Below, piece by piece: positions 21,720-32,972 of a stretch of DNA of 64,000 nt. The position numbers were made by a program, and so were the translations under genes. The notes under the pieces were generated by a model. It made no database searches. It worked only from the letters and a program-made list of their open reading frames with translations, and was not told where the DNA came from. Position 1 is the stretch's first letter. Each line of letters starts with the position of its first letter. Origin of the DNA: Megaustenia siamemsis (lineage: Eukaryota > Mollusca > Gastropoda > Stylommatophora > Ariophantidae); NCBI GenBank assembly GCA_032433765.1, contig JAVIAB010000051.1, positions 83,591,973 to 83,655,972 of the forward strand, read 5' to 3'.

Positions 21720-22008
21720 TCGGAGAGATACTAGCAGACAATGATAGAACAACTTTAGAAGTTTGTTTTGTTTTTTAAGTTAGAACTATGAGAGACAGAG
21801 ATGAAATCTATAACCCAACAGCAACAATTAATAACCCAAATGGAAATCCTCTAATACATCCAGTCGAAATAACTAACAGATGGATGGAGTACTTCATGGA
21901 GCTTCTCAATTCCCAAGGCAGAAATGCAAAATATAAGAACACAAGACCAGGAACCGACAACACTAGAACTAGAAATACTACTGTCAGAAGTAAAGAAAAT
22001 GTTTAAAC
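21720..22008 (+). pseudogene. LINE fragment between endonuclease and reverse transcriptase
   Basis: The frame at 21788-22006 contains NPLIHPVEITNRWMEYFMELL followed by Asn-Ser. The I...W.EYF..LL pattern is typical of the linker just before the reverse transcriptase core in RTE- and CR1-like LINEs. Nothing of the RT core follows; a new sequence type starts at 22009. Confidence 0.65.
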
Positions 22009-22509
22009 CAGAGATGGGTAACCTACGGTCCACGGGCCAGAACCGGCCTGCCAAGCTGTTTTGAGTAGCCCTTATGTGGTAAATAAGATTTCAAAAGTTC
22101 ATTTCCTTCTGTCACATCCGCCCATGATTTATTTTGTCCGCCGTCTTCAGATGAGCTGCTATCCGTGTTTTATTCTTTTGGTTCTTGTCGTGTAACTGTC
22201 TTTAATTTTGGTCCTGGCTCTTGTTTTGGTACTGTCAATATTGTTAATTGTTTATCTTTTCTTGAGGGTGACACTAGTTTCGCACTCTGTTTTATTGCTT
22301 GACTCGGGAGAGGGGGGTCTTATTCCTTCTCTGGTGTATCCTCTCATGTATTCTCTACCTTGATAAATTCCTCGTTGTTGTCACTTTTCTCTGCGGACTT
22401 TTTTGTGTTTGGGTGCTTTGTTCGTGACTCACAGTAGTTTTGTCTTTATTTTCTGTGACTTCTGACGTCCTTCTCTTCTTCATCGATCAACTATTGGTAA
22501 CCATTTAGA
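22009..22509. other. Possible hAT-like terminus and unassigned sequence
   Basis: It starts with cagagatgggtaacctacgg followed by tccacgggcc. This resembles the cag...gggcaacctacggccc ends seen in some animal hAT DNA transposons. I could not find a matching second end or an 8-bp duplication, so this is tentative. The rest to 22509 may be the 3' UTR of the minus-strand LINE that follows. Confidence 0.3.
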
Positions 22510-23448
22510 CATTTAGGCAGCTTGGGATACGAACAAGACGTTTCGTTTGTTGTCTTCACCGGTTCCCCATAACTTCTGCAGGATTGTTCCTGTAAACCAT
22601 TTTTGTGTTCTTAGGGTGTTGAGAGTGCTGTAATCATGTTGGATGTGCTCTGGAGTTTGTTTGGATGTTTCGCAATTACATGTTGCAAGGTCACTGAGTC
22701 CTATATTGTGTATGTATGCTCTGAGACCACAATGACCTGTCCTGGATCTGAATATCTTGGTCTGCTCGTTTTGCTGAGTTTGTTTAATAAGCTTTCGTGT
22801 TCTGGCTCCTATTTTCCACATATCATTCTCCATTCTGTGTTCCTAGCTTGTTTCAGGATTATCTTTATTTATTTTAGACTCTGTGATTGGCTGGACTGAT
22901 GAAGGTTCCTACCTGCTTTAGAAAGTTCAACTGGTTTCTCGTTTCCAGGGATGCCACGATGTGCTGACATCCACTGCAGGACTAGTTCTGTATTTTCTGA
23001 CAGCATGCATGTGTTTTTCTTTATTCCTTGAATGAGTCTGTCCGCTTTCCGGCTTGACATAGTTTGTATGACTGATCTTGCATCACAAAAGATTTACTAC
23101 TTTTTGGACTATTGTGTGTTGAGAGTTTGTATGGTTGAGTGTAGTGCCGTTGTCTCCACTCTGAAATGTGTGCACTTCTCTCCGGCTGGACGAAAATATG
23201 TTTCTGTTTTCCCACTTGTGTAGGTTGCCACTGCCTCCCTTCTTTGATGCTTCAGTTGTTGATCCACTAATCAACATTTGTGTTCAAAAATCGCCGAGGT
23301 ATTTTTCCTGGAGCATGATAAGTGACAAAGTTCTCATTTATGTCTCTGGTTACTCTTTATGGAGATTCCCTTGAACTTCTATGATTACTTACGTTTTGTT
23401 TTCACAGTTGGACCATAGCTCAGGCGCGAGAGCTTTGCATAGATTCTT
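22510..23448 (-). pseudogene. Jockey/I-like LINE RNase H and C-terminus (dead)
   Basis: Read on the minus strand from high to low coordinates: LRTLTL-like connection region near 23330, a DGST-equivalent now reading SGSTTEAS (first catalytic Asp lost), then LVLQWMSAHRGIPGNEKP near 22990-22940 (RNase H end with altered residues), then IFRSRTGHCGLRAYIHNIG and CNCETSKQTPEH...H near 22700. These are the same landmarks, in the same order, as in the intact polyprotein at 3891-7724 (RLRTGHNRLHSH, CTCGQAPQTAEH). Several frame changes and stops are present. A separate inverted-repeat element lies directly upstream. Confidence 0.8.
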
Positions 23449-24318
23449 TATTCTATAGTTCGTTCAGAAATTCGTGCCCACAGAGTTTATTAATTATCTC
23501 AGAAACTGTTTGATGAATTTATGTAATTCTTTTTCGTGAGAACTTATTTTTTCACCGATCTTCAGTCTGATTTTTCGCCCTACTGCCATGCATGTAGAAA
23601 AGATTTGTGTTTATTTGAGGTATATAAAAATATGATTTTCTCGATTGTCCTAAATTTTAGGATTTTACAATACCCACATTTGTTGTAATCAACTCGCCAA
23701 TTAAAAAGGCAAATTTCACGTGCACACCACACAATCTTAGCACCGTTTCGCACTCTTAACTTGTAAGATGAACGCAACTCCGAAGTTTTTTTTTCCTAAT
23801 TTTATTTCCGGTTTCTTGTTAAATTGGTCCAGAGGCGTATTTCGACAAAATATTTACTATTAATGAATATTCCTATATGTGTGATAATTTGTAAGCTGTT
23901 GTGAAGTGGCTACTTGATTTTTAAAACCATGAAGAGTTTAAAGTGTAAATTCATCACTATGCAAAAGGTCACTGTTTTAATGTGCATGCACTTTTGCAAG
24001 GAATCTAAAAGGGGTCGGTTATATTACTATCCAATGTAATACGGATACGCCTTTGGCTTAACTTGTTAGAAAATTAACATAAATAACAGTAAAATCTAAT
24101 GTTTAGAGCACGCGGTTTGATATTTTCTTAAAAGATATAACAAAAAACGATTTGTGCAAAATTCAGACTACCTTTGTACTTAAATGTTATAAAATCTGAA
24201 GGTCGGTGAAAAAAATAAGATTTCATGAACAGGGATTACAGAAATTCATGAAACAGTTTCCGAGATAATTGATCAACTTGTGGGCACGAATTTGTGAACG
24301 AACTATAGTACATATGCT
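23449..24318. mobile_element. TA-flanked inverted-repeat element, about 870 bp
   Basis: Left arm about 23451-23580 (tagttcgttcagaaattcgt at its edge) and right arm about 24185-24315 (reverse complement of the same) are imperfect inverted copies of roughly 130 bp. Both edges are flanked by TA, as for Tc1/mariner-type insertion. The centre (23580-24185) has no transposase frame that I recognise. LINE sequence lies on both outer sides. This fits a nonautonomous DNA transposon inserted in a dead LINE. Confidence 0.72.
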
Positions 24319-24480
24319 TGGTATCTGGAGGTTTCCCTTGCAAGATGATTTGGGCTCTTACTAAGGAGTCTGATGTTCTGTCTTGGAATGTTTGGTAATC
24401 TGGTAACCTTTTTATATTTTGGGGCTGGATGAGGAAACCATCTGCGATGTGCCAAACACTCAAGATCTGCTGCTTTCTCC
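24319..24480 (-). pseudogene. LINE fragment upstream of the inverted-repeat insertion
   Basis: The minus frame contains IKRLPDYQTFQDRTSDSL and VRAQIILQGKPPD. It could correspond to the segment of the intact LINE around residues 915-965 (AEKFACMPRHPMKDRF), or to the tail of an ORF1 that follows the zinc knuckle at 24633-24678. The flanking order does not decide between these. Confidence 0.5.
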
Positions 24481-24622
24481 ATTGTTATGATAGGGGTGCT
24501 TTTTTATTGCTTCCATAAGGTCCTCTTATTTTTATGATAGGGGTGCTTTTTTATTGCTTCCATGAGGTCCTCTTATTGCTATGATAGGGGTGTTTTTTTA
24601 TTGCTTCCATAAGGTCCTCGTA
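24481..24622. repeat. Triplicated ~58-bp segment
   Basis: Three direct copies of tatgataggggtgctttttt plus attgcttccat(a/g)aggtcctc. On the minus strand this triplicates a short coding piece of the LINE. Confidence 0.9.
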
Positions 24623-24870
24623 TGTTCGTGGGGCATTGGCTCATCCAATGGGTACCTTCTCCATACACGCCACAGGCCGTTCTACGCCCAACTAGCGTCA
24701 CCCGGACTTTGTCCCCCTCCCTCTCTAGTTTGACATTAACATAATGGGAGATGTTGGTGGCTTTCTAATATAGAAAGGTCCCTAGCCTATGACGTTTTTA
24801 ATGTGGTAAGCACCTGTCTCTGGGTTCGCAGTGATGTATTTGATTATCTATTTAACATTATCCTTTGTAA
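24623..24870 (-). pseudogene. LINE ORF1 (gag-like) zinc-knuckle remnant
   Basis: The minus strand near 24760-24630 reads VKLEREGDKVRVTLVGRRT, then CGVYGEGTHWMSQCP. This fits a CX2CX4HX4C retroviral-type zinc knuckle in which the second cysteine is tyrosine, preceded by the basic segment usual in Jockey/I ORF1 proteins. ORF1 binds element RNA in the ribonucleoprotein. It lies upstream of RNase H remnants of the same orientation with the whole endonuclease/RT region missing, so a large internal deletion, or two independent fragments, must be assumed. Confidence 0.6.
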
Positions 24871-26290
24871 TCGGGGACATCCATTGTACAGTGCCTTTAG
24901 CCTTTTCTTTATCAAGGTCGATGATGACAGCAATTTGTTGACTCTGTCACTCAACCATTTTTCCTTATAGTTCCTCGAAGTATGTGACGTGTATGGCCGT
25001 ACTTAGTGCCGAGTTCCACTTCTTCGGATTTTGGATATGGTATAATGATGCATTTCCTTATGGCCCTACACAGGCCTGTTCTATGAGGATTCACACAGTC
25101 AGGGAGTACAATGCTCTATAAGATTGGGGCCCAGTTACAGTCAGAACAAGTTGCCCGGGAGGAGGAGTACTCCTCCCTCCATCCCTCCAAAGCATCATCC
25201 ATGTTAAACTCTAACGTTGGAATTTCCATTTTGTCACTTTGCTCAAAAGTAATACCACTTATATACATAATTTAGTGAAACTACAACAAATGACAGTCTG
25301 TGCACTTTAGATTGAAGTCTCCGTAATAGTAAACACAGTTCGGCTGAGCACAGTGAGTACACATCAGGGGACACTGATTATCCTTTTATTTAACCCGACA
25401 ACGCGCGTGTCCCTCAAAAACCAATCTCTCATTCTTCTACTGGAGAAGTTGCCTAAAGGCAACAACAACCAGGTTATTTAAAGAAAATCGTTATAAAGAA
25501 AATGTGTACTCTGTCATTAACTATCATTTTTGAAGCCACCAAATATTAAATTGAAGGATGTTAAATTCCATGCCTTCTGTAGACCTCTTACCCACGATGA
25601 GTTTTCTAGATTTTTATAGCTATAGGTTTTTGTATTTAATTTTGTATTTATTTCATATTTTGCATCACAATATTGTTGTTTTTTTTTACATATCTTTTTT
25701 AAAAAATGAAATAACTTGCAGCACATTGTCTGAAAATGTTGTGTCCCTTTTTTAGATAAATAAGAAATATTACCTCACTTATTATGATTATATATTATTC
25801 TATCAGTCTAAGCATTATCTAAATGTCCTCGTAGTTAAGACGGTCATAAACACAAAAATTACAACAGTTTTACATCAATAATGTAAGTGGAAAACACAAA
25901 GATTTTGCATCTCTCTACATTAATTCGGTACTACCATAGAACTGGAAACGTTTTTGACGTCATCATCAGCGTCATGCCTGGATAAGGTGTATGGCATGTC
26001 ACCAAACTTGAGTTGATCAACTCTTTCTTTGAACATTTTAAGATTAACGCTCAAGATTGTACACAAGAGCCGCTTCTGATAGATTTCTTTATGTTCCTGA
26101 TGCCTGATCTTTCCCCGACACTTTTGACCAATTTCTTTATTTCCCATTATACGTCACTTTCTGTGACACTATTGTATCTATATCAAGCATCTCATTTCAG
26201 AATTTATAATTTTCTCTTTTTAGTGTCTTAGATAGTAGCCATGTTTGACTTTGACGTCATTTGTCTTTTTTTGTCGATCGGCAAACAAGG
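24871..26290. other. Unassigned AT-rich sequence
   Basis: No gene recognised. The minus strand at 24890-24990 reads KWLSDRVNKLLSSSTLIKKR, which could be more LINE coding remnant but is not diagnostic. 25600-25760 is T-rich. Confidence 0.4.
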
Positions 26291-26432
26291 TGTTTCAGCC
26301 CCATTTGAAATCGATGTCAATGCAGTGATTCCAAATGTTTCAGCACCATTTGAAATCGATGTCAATGCAGTGATTCCAAATGTTTCAGCACCATTTGAAA
26401 TCGATGTCAATGCAGTGATTCCAAATGGAGGC
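26291..26432. repeat. 45-bp repeat, three units
   Basis: Three near-identical direct copies of ccatttgaaatcgatgtcaa plus tgcagtgattccaaatgtttcagca. Forty-five is divisible by three, so short frames pass through on both strands. Confidence 0.95.
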
Positions 26433-26896
26433 TACTGACCTGTGAGAAAAAAAAATATTCTGAAATCAAAGTTGAAGGATTCGAAGATACTGGACTTTCA
26501 TACATCTTATTTCCCACGTGAACAATATCCAGTGGTCCTATCAAATGCCCAAAAAGTTACTTCATTGTTTGGTAGCACTAATGTTTGTAAACAATTTTTT
26601 TTTCACAACTTATGTGGACTAAATGCTAAGGAAGAAATCGATTAACTGACACACATTTAGAGAACGTTTTGCTGTTAGTCACATACCAGAAAACATGACA
26701 ACCTTGTGCTTGAGGTCACAACCCTCTCATTCAATCGGTAAACTTTCTTTGTGTAATTTATTATTGAATTTCACCTCCCCCCACCCCGACCTTATTGTCT
26801 CACCTCTCTTCATTTCATTGCACTCTCTTACATGACAATCGTTTGATCGTTTGTGAATGCAAATTATGACATTTATATAATGACTTCATTAGGTGA
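26433..26896. other. Unassigned AT-rich sequence
   Basis: No gene or repeat recognised. Confidence 0.45.
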
Positions 26897-28152
26897 TGGT
26901 ATCTGGCACTCGGCGTCTCATAGCTTTCAGACCTGGTCCTCGGCGTCTCATAGCTTTCAAATCTGGTCCTTGTCGTCTCATAGCTTTAAGACCTAGTCCT
27001 CGGCGTCTCATAGCTTTCAGATCTGGCCCTCGGCCTCTTCATAGCTTTCAGATTTGGCCCTCGGCGTCTCATAACTTTTAGATCTGGTCCTTGGCGTCTC
27101 ATAGCTTTCAGACCTGGTCCTTGGCGTCTCAAAGCTTTAAGATCTGGTCCTTGGTGTCTCGTAGCTTTCAGATCTGGTCCTTGGTGTCTCGTAGCTTTCA
27201 GATCTGGCCCTCGGCGTCTCATAGCTTTCAGATCTGGCCCTCGGCGTCTCATAGCTTTCAGATCTGGCCCTCGGCGTCTCACAGCTTTAAGATCTGGTCC
27301 TCGGCGTCTCATAGCTTTCAGATCTGGTCCTTGGCGTCTTCATAGCTTTCAGATCTGGTCCTTGGCGTCTTCATAGCTTTCAGATCTGGTCCTTGGCGTC
27401 TTCATAGCTTTCAGATCTGGTCCTTGGCGTCTTCATAACTTTCAGATCTGGCTCTCGGGGTCGTATAGCTTTCAGATCTGGTCCTTGGCGTTTTCATAGC
27501 TTTCAGATCTGGTCCTTGGCGTCTTCATAGCTTTCAGATCTGGCCCTCGGCGTCTCATAGCTTTCAGATCTGGCCCTCGGCGTCTCATAGCTTTCAGATC
27601 TGGCCTCGGCGTCTCATAGCTTTCAGATTTGGTCCTTGGCGTCTCATAGCTTTCAGATCTGGCCCTCGGCGTCTTTATAGCTTTCAGATCTGGCCCTCGG
27701 CGTCTCATAGCTTTCAGATCTGGCCCTCGGCGTCTCATAGCTTTAAGATCTGGTCCTTGGTGTCTCATAGCTTTCAGATCTGGTCCTTGGCGTCTTCATA
27801 GCTTTCAGATCTGGTCCTTGGCGTCTTCATAGCTTTCAGATCTGGTCCTTGGCGTCTTCATAGCTTTCAGATCTGGTCCTTGGCGTCTTCATAGCTTTCA
27901 GATCTGGCCCTCGGGGTCTTATAGCTTTCAGATCAGGTCCTTGGCGTCTTCATAGCTTTCAGATCTGGTCCTTGGCGTCTTCATAGCTTTCAGATCTGGC
28001 CCTCGGCGTCTCATAGCTTTCAGATCTGGCCCTCGGCGTCTTTATAGCTTTCAGATCTGGTCCTTGGCGTCTTCATAGTTTTCAGATCTGGTCCTCGGCG
28101 TCTTCATAGCTTTCAGATCTAGTCCTCGGCGTGTCATAGCTTTCAGATCTGG
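26897..28152. repeat. 30/31-bp satellite, about 41 units
   Basis: The unit is ggcgtctcatagctttcaga plus tctggtcctc, with a 31-bp variant ggcgtcttcatagc. Blocks of 30-bp units keep a frame of period ten residues on the minus strand (RRRGPDLKAM), while each 31-bp unit shifts it. Frames here are not genes. Confidence 0.97.
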
Positions 28153-28189
28153 CACACAGAAACAAAAATGTTGCCCACCCCAGAGTTAA

Positions 28190-29285
28190 ACAGTTGCCGA
28201 ACACAAATCGCCAGGAGCAAATAGATTAGCAGGGGAAATAATCCAGGCCGCGGAAGAGTATAGCTGTAGTTGGTTACACAAAACTGTCAATGCAGCATTG
28301 GTACAACAACAAACACCTACTGACTAGCAACTAGCAACAATGCTTCCCCTTTGGAAGAATAAATGAAACATTAAAGTATTCCCAATATCGCGGCATATCA
28401 CTGTTGAGCTACGTAGGCAAAACGTATGCCAACATTATATATATAAGATTAAGACCTACTATAGAACCCCTGTTGATGGAAGAACAGACTGGGTTTAGAC
28501 AAAAATTGAAGCTGCACATATGGAATATTTTCCCTCAGTGAACTAGTAGATATGGACAAAAGATATAAAAAGAATCTGCGCATAGCATTTGTGGACCAAA
28601 AGAAAGATTTCGATAGGGTGGATAGAAATATATGATGGTAAACATTGGCACGTTAAGGAGTAAATGACCACCTTATTGGATGTTGCATGTGCTTATATAG
28701 CATCTGCAGAAGTGTAATTAGAGCGAATAAACGAACATAAAACAACTCTCAGTAACATTTGGAGTAAGACGTGCATCCTACACGTTTTCCACTCTTGTTA
28801 TCACTTACATCGATAAAATATGCAAGGACACCAAATCACAAAGTGAAGATATAAACTACCTTTTGCAGTCTACCAGGCCCTAATACCTTTCAAAGATATA
28901 GAATTTCAACAACATCTGTTGTCCCTGAATAAAGAATTTCAAATTAATAACATAAAAATAAACACTGGGAAATACAGATGTCATCGCAATAGGAAGACAA
29001 AAGAAGACCTTAAACACAGCTGTAGAACATCAAGCTATAAACTAGAAAAAAAAACTTTAGATAACTGGGAACAACATTTTCTGATGATGGTAAAAAGATC
29101 CCAAAATAAACATCCGAAGCAACAAGGCAAATCAAATATTATGACAGTTACCCCTGTACTTCAACTCAAAGCAATACTTATCACCACCAAGAAACATCTT
29201 TAACGGAGTATATTCATTTCAACACTGTACTTACTACCAATACCAAACATGGTCACTTACGACTAGGCATAAAAGAAAGCTTGTC
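28190..29285 (+). pseudogene. LINE reverse transcriptase core (dead)
   Basis: Across three frames the plus strand gives reverse transcriptase landmarks in order: QYRGISLLSYVGKTYANII (28382-28440), EEQTGFRQ (28478-28500), IAFVDQKKDFDRV (28585-28625, equivalent to the D-containing A motif), EFQINNIKINTGK (28928-28970), and a YQ..W..T thumb-end motif near 29240. The YADD box region (about 28830-28880) is not recognisable. Its D..KDFDRVD and GISL style differs from that of the intact LINE at 3712, so this is another LINE family. Stops and indels make it non-functional. Confidence 0.78.
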
Positions 29286-29326
29286 ACCGTTTTGACAGAC
29301 GGTTGGTAACAAGCAATCATGATCTG

Positions 29327-29760
29327 TAACGTAGGCAATGGGTAGAGTCATCGCAGAAGTCAAAAATACGTAAGGTCACCTTTGTCTGCGTCCCAGGACA
29401 TGCTGGAGTACGGGGAAATAAAAGAGCGGACAGGTTGGCTAGCTGCGCTATTGTTGAGGACGGTCAACCAATGGATCGGGCGGACATCATCAATGCCCTC
29501 CGAGATGTGGGAAGAGCACAGGACCTCGACAACCACAAATCCACGTCACTGCTTCGGATGAAAGAGATGGGAGTTAAGATGGGCACACCCAGAAACGAGA
29601 AAATTAGTGGGCGTGTAAGAAGACTAATCAACCAATACAGAACTGGAGTCGTCAGTCGTTGGACACTTCGAGACTTGCTGAGGAGGGGATCTGAGCACCT
29701 ATGGACATGTTCGAAGTGCAATGATGATGACCCGCTAATAACTCAATAACTCAATCATGA
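29327..29760 (+). pseudogene. RNase H LINE, 3'-end copy 3
   Basis: The best-preserved of three copies (others at 1917-2345 and 2435-3290, minus). A continuous frame reads KVTFVCVPGHAGVRGNKRAD (end of RNase H), then MDRADIINALRDVGRAQDLD, VSRWTLRDLLRRGSEHLW and CSKCNDDDP before the stop at about 29749. The tail is aataactcaataactc-like octamers. The N-terminal RNase H residues, RT and endonuclease are missing (5' truncation at about 29320). It abuts the RT core remnant at 28190-29285, but no diagnostic link shows that they are one element. Confidence 0.85.
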
Positions 29761-29784
29761 TAAGTCAGTAGTTTGGTAAAATAT

Positions 29785-30115
29785 TAGTGTCTTATGCTGG
29801 ATGCTGCTTTGCTGAACAGCTTCTCTCGTGGCTGAATCTGCCAATATTTGACAGACGGTTCCATCCGCAGAACAAACAAAATGTGTTCGTGGTCCCTGGC
29901 CTCGTCTCATTTCTTCTGCGACTTTTGTCTTCTGAATTTGATATCAGCACTACCTCGAAAGTTGCTGTGGCAGTTTTTACATTTTTGTTCTTCATGTGCT
30001 ACGGTCTGCAGCCAGATTTTCCCAGTTTCTTTCACTGATAGAAAATCCACTCAAGGAAGTCCTGCAAACATCCTTACATTTTAGCATTGGTCTGCCTTTT
30101 GGTCTCTTTTCTTCC
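29785..30115 (-). pseudogene. LINE C-terminus with C2H2-type finger (dead)
   Basis: Minus strand: GRPMLKCKDVCRTSLSGF, then ISERNWENLAADRST, then after a frame change EMRPGTTNTFCLFCGWNRLS and NIGRFSHERSC. The C..C...H...C finger at the extreme C-terminus, preceded by W..LA.DR, is a known ending of several RTE/CR1-like LINE polyproteins and may help nucleic acid binding. Only the end is kept and the frame is broken. Confidence 0.75.
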
Positions 30116-30126
30116 TTTACTTCTTC

Positions 30127-30335
30127 CTCCTATACAGAGGATATATTAAAAGAGGAAAAAGGAGAAGATCAAGAGGCAGACCTAAAGCAAGATGGAGAGA
30201 TAACATCAAAGAAACACCACAACAACATCAATTAAGAATGAGTGAAGTTGCCAAAAGGACGAGAACCAGAACCTTACATCTAATTCGGCGCCCGTAAAGG
30301 TATAAGAGGAAGTGAAGAAAGAAAAGAAGAACATA
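30127..30335 (+). pseudogene. Short LINE C-terminal fragment
   Basis: The plus frame contains KRGKRRRSRGRPKARWRDNI, a basic GRP..RW.DNI segment typical of LINE C-termini, then HQLRMSEVAKRTRTRTLH and a stop. The orientation is opposite to the fragment ending at 30115. Confidence 0.55.
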
Positions 30336-30469
30336 ATTTCACACATTTTTCTACAAAAATGACATTATTGTTAAGATTATTTACTCACAAGAAAGTTAGA
30401 AAGCTATCCTTACATATATGGCACATAATAAATGGTTAAATAGTTTTAAATCGCACATCAAAACACCTC

Positions 30470-30800
30470 TGATTCATTCCATTGGGGCGCACGCATGTCA
30501 AAGCGCTCTGATTCATTCCATTGGGGCGCACGCGCTCAAAGAGCTTTGATTGGTTCCACTGGGGCGTACGCACGTCAAAACGCTCTGATTCAGTCCATTG
30601 GGGCGCACGCGCTCAAAGAGCTCTGATTGGTTCCATTGGGGCTCACGCACGTCAAAGCGCTCTGATTGGTTCCATTGGGGCGCACACACGTCAAAGCGCT
30701 CTGATTGGTTCCATTGGGGCGCACACACGTCAAAGTGCTCTGGTTGGTTCCATTGGGGCCCACGCACGTCAAAGCGCTCTGACTAGTCCCATTGGAGCGC
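30470..30800. repeat. 39-bp repeat, eight units
   Basis: The unit is ttccattggggcgcacgcac plus gtcaaagcgctctgattgg. A second variant with gcgctcaaagagct(t/c)tgattgg alternates in the first half. Unrelated in sequence to the 39-bp repeat at the window start. Confidence 0.95.
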
Positions 30801-31839
30801 AAATACTTCAATGAATGAACCAACATAGAACACTTTCTTGATAGGGAAAATAAAACTTGTATCTCTTCACTAAACAAGTTGATTTATGAATATGCAGACT
30901 TCGGCAACGTCTTTGTTGTTTTGGTTACAACCCACTAATGTTCAGTGACCTTACTAAGCCACACCAATGACTGTTGTTTCAAGTCGTAATTAGCGTGTAA
31001 TGTAATTTTTATTTTTCAAATATTCTAAATTATTATAATTCAGATATGAGACCTTTTTCTAAATATGTATTTTTTTTTCATTTTTTACTTCTTTTCTAAT
31101 GTATACTTATTGATTTAATTATTGCCTGGGAGGAGCGGGGACTTATTGCTCTTAGTAGTCCAGTTCAATCACTGTCATCTTTAAGTAGATATAGTTATAA
31201 CCACTTCACATTCCAAACATTCTTCTCTTTAAAGACCATAGACCGACAAAGCAGATTGCGGAATCTTTGTAGGAAGAGGTATTTATTACATGTACTTCCA
31301 CTTATAAAACCACTGGAAACTACTAATCGTGCAGTTTTGTCCTATAAATGTTTGTCCACAACACAAGTATTCAGCCCTACTGGGAGATACTTGCCTCAAT
31401 AGGAAAGTACAGAAATACAATGTATTCCCGAGCTGTGATCGTAACCCTATGCTATAGTCATGAGAACGCCTGCGCGTAAGATATTGTCCACTATAGCTAA
31501 TTTTTTAGTTAATTGAGTGGCAGTGTTCCCAAGCGTTCGGCGTCTCGTGGCAAGGCGCAGTGCCGTGACGTACGGATTCGATCGTACTTCGGACCATATA
31601 TAGTTCTTTGTTTTTTTTTCTGTTGTTGTTGTTGTTTATTTGTCATTTTTTTCTGAGTGCTGTAATAAATACCTCTTCCTCCATAGGTTCCCTGAATTAT
31701 CGCCTCGGAAGTTTCACTCTATAATAATATTCATTTATTATTATTTGTCTCCAAAGCAGATTGGCCTGCACAACTTGACGAGTCTGATAGAGTAACAACA
31801 ATGTTCGTGCACCTCGTGACCATAGATTATTTTGCAGAG
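30801..31839. other. Unassigned sequence
   Basis: No gene recognised. T-rich tracts lie at 31060-31090 and 31605-31650. Confidence 0.45.
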
Positions 31840-31930
31840 TATCACATGTCCGGCACACACAATTCATAGACGTCCACCATAGGACAGAAAGATCCTGGGT
31901 TCGAATCCCGCCACGGGCACTGGGAAGTCT
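31840..31930 (+). mobile_element. tRNA-like SINE head
   Basis: Contains the B box GGTTCGAATCC at 31899-31909 in a T-arm-like setting (tgggttcgaatcccgcca). No convincing tRNA cloverleaf is seen upstream. Confidence 0.55.
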
Positions 31931-32394
31931 TCTAACTCTAATCCGTGAATTTTTTCTTGACCTTACTCTCCCCAGTTTCCTAGCAGTGAGATCCGATGTC
32001 TAGTCCTCTCGGATAAAGAAGAAAAATAAGGAGGTCCCATGTGCACTCTGCACGCGTTAACGAACCCTTGACAGTTAAAAATAAAATGTGGATGGCCAAA
32101 TATGACCCCTACCCTGGACAAAATTGTTAAGAGGTAAACATCGACTGATTTATCTCCCCTCGATTTTGAATATCTCCGTCGGTGATACGGTGTTCATGTA
32201 TTTGAGCTGAAATCATCGTCAGTGTCCTCGTTAGCGTTTGTCACGATGCAACACGCTGGGGGTGGTACATATCTGAACCCTGTGGAGCTGTTCCATGTAC
32301 AATGGATAATCTACTGATTAAACTAAACTAAACCTACATGTCCTACGCTGTATTCACCTCGGCGTGTCTCGCTTTCACACTTCAACCGAAGTTC
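31931..32394. other. Unassigned sequence
   Basis: No gene recognised; it may include the body of the SINE whose head lies at 31840-31930. Confidence 0.4.
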
Positions 32395-32972
32395 CCTGCA
32401 TGATTCCCGAGAAGGCTGCCCGACATGGCAATGAGTGCCCGATACGACAATGAGTGCCCGACATGACAATGAGTGCCCGACATGACAATGAGTGCCCGAT
32501 ATGACAATGAGTGCCCGACATGACAATGAGTGCCCGACATGACAATGAGTGCTCGACATGACAAGGAGTACCCGACATGACAAAGAATGCCCGGCATGAC
32601 AATGAGTGCTCGACATGACAAGGAGTACCCGACATGACAAAGAATGCCCGGCATGACAATGAGTGTACGATACGACAATGAGTGCCCGACATGACAGTGA
32701 GTGCCCGACATGACAATGAGTGCCCGACATGACAAGGAGTACCCGACATGACAAAGAATGCCCGACATGACAATGAGTGCTCGACATGACAAGGAGTACC
32801 CGACATGACAAAGAATGCCCGGCATGACAATGAGTGTACGATACGACAATGAGTGCCCGACATGACAGTGAGTGCCCGACATGACAATGAGTGCCCGACA
32901 TGACAAGGAGTACCCGACATGACAAAGAGTGCCCGACATGACAATCAGTGCCCGATACGACAATGAGTTTAC
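32395..32972. repeat. 19-bp satellite with 171-bp higher order
   Basis: About 30 units of gagtgcccgacatgacaat. Variant units (gtgtacgatacgacaat, ggagtacccgacatg, aagaatgcccggcatg) recur in the same order at a spacing of 171 bp (for example 32661 and 32832), nine units. All three minus frames stay open through much of the array, giving false frames up to 232 codons. Confidence 0.97.

Noticed and set aside
22009..22060. Firm call of a hAT transposon end
   Set aside because: The start resembles known hAT ends but no partner end or 8-bp duplication was found, so it is listed only as tentative.
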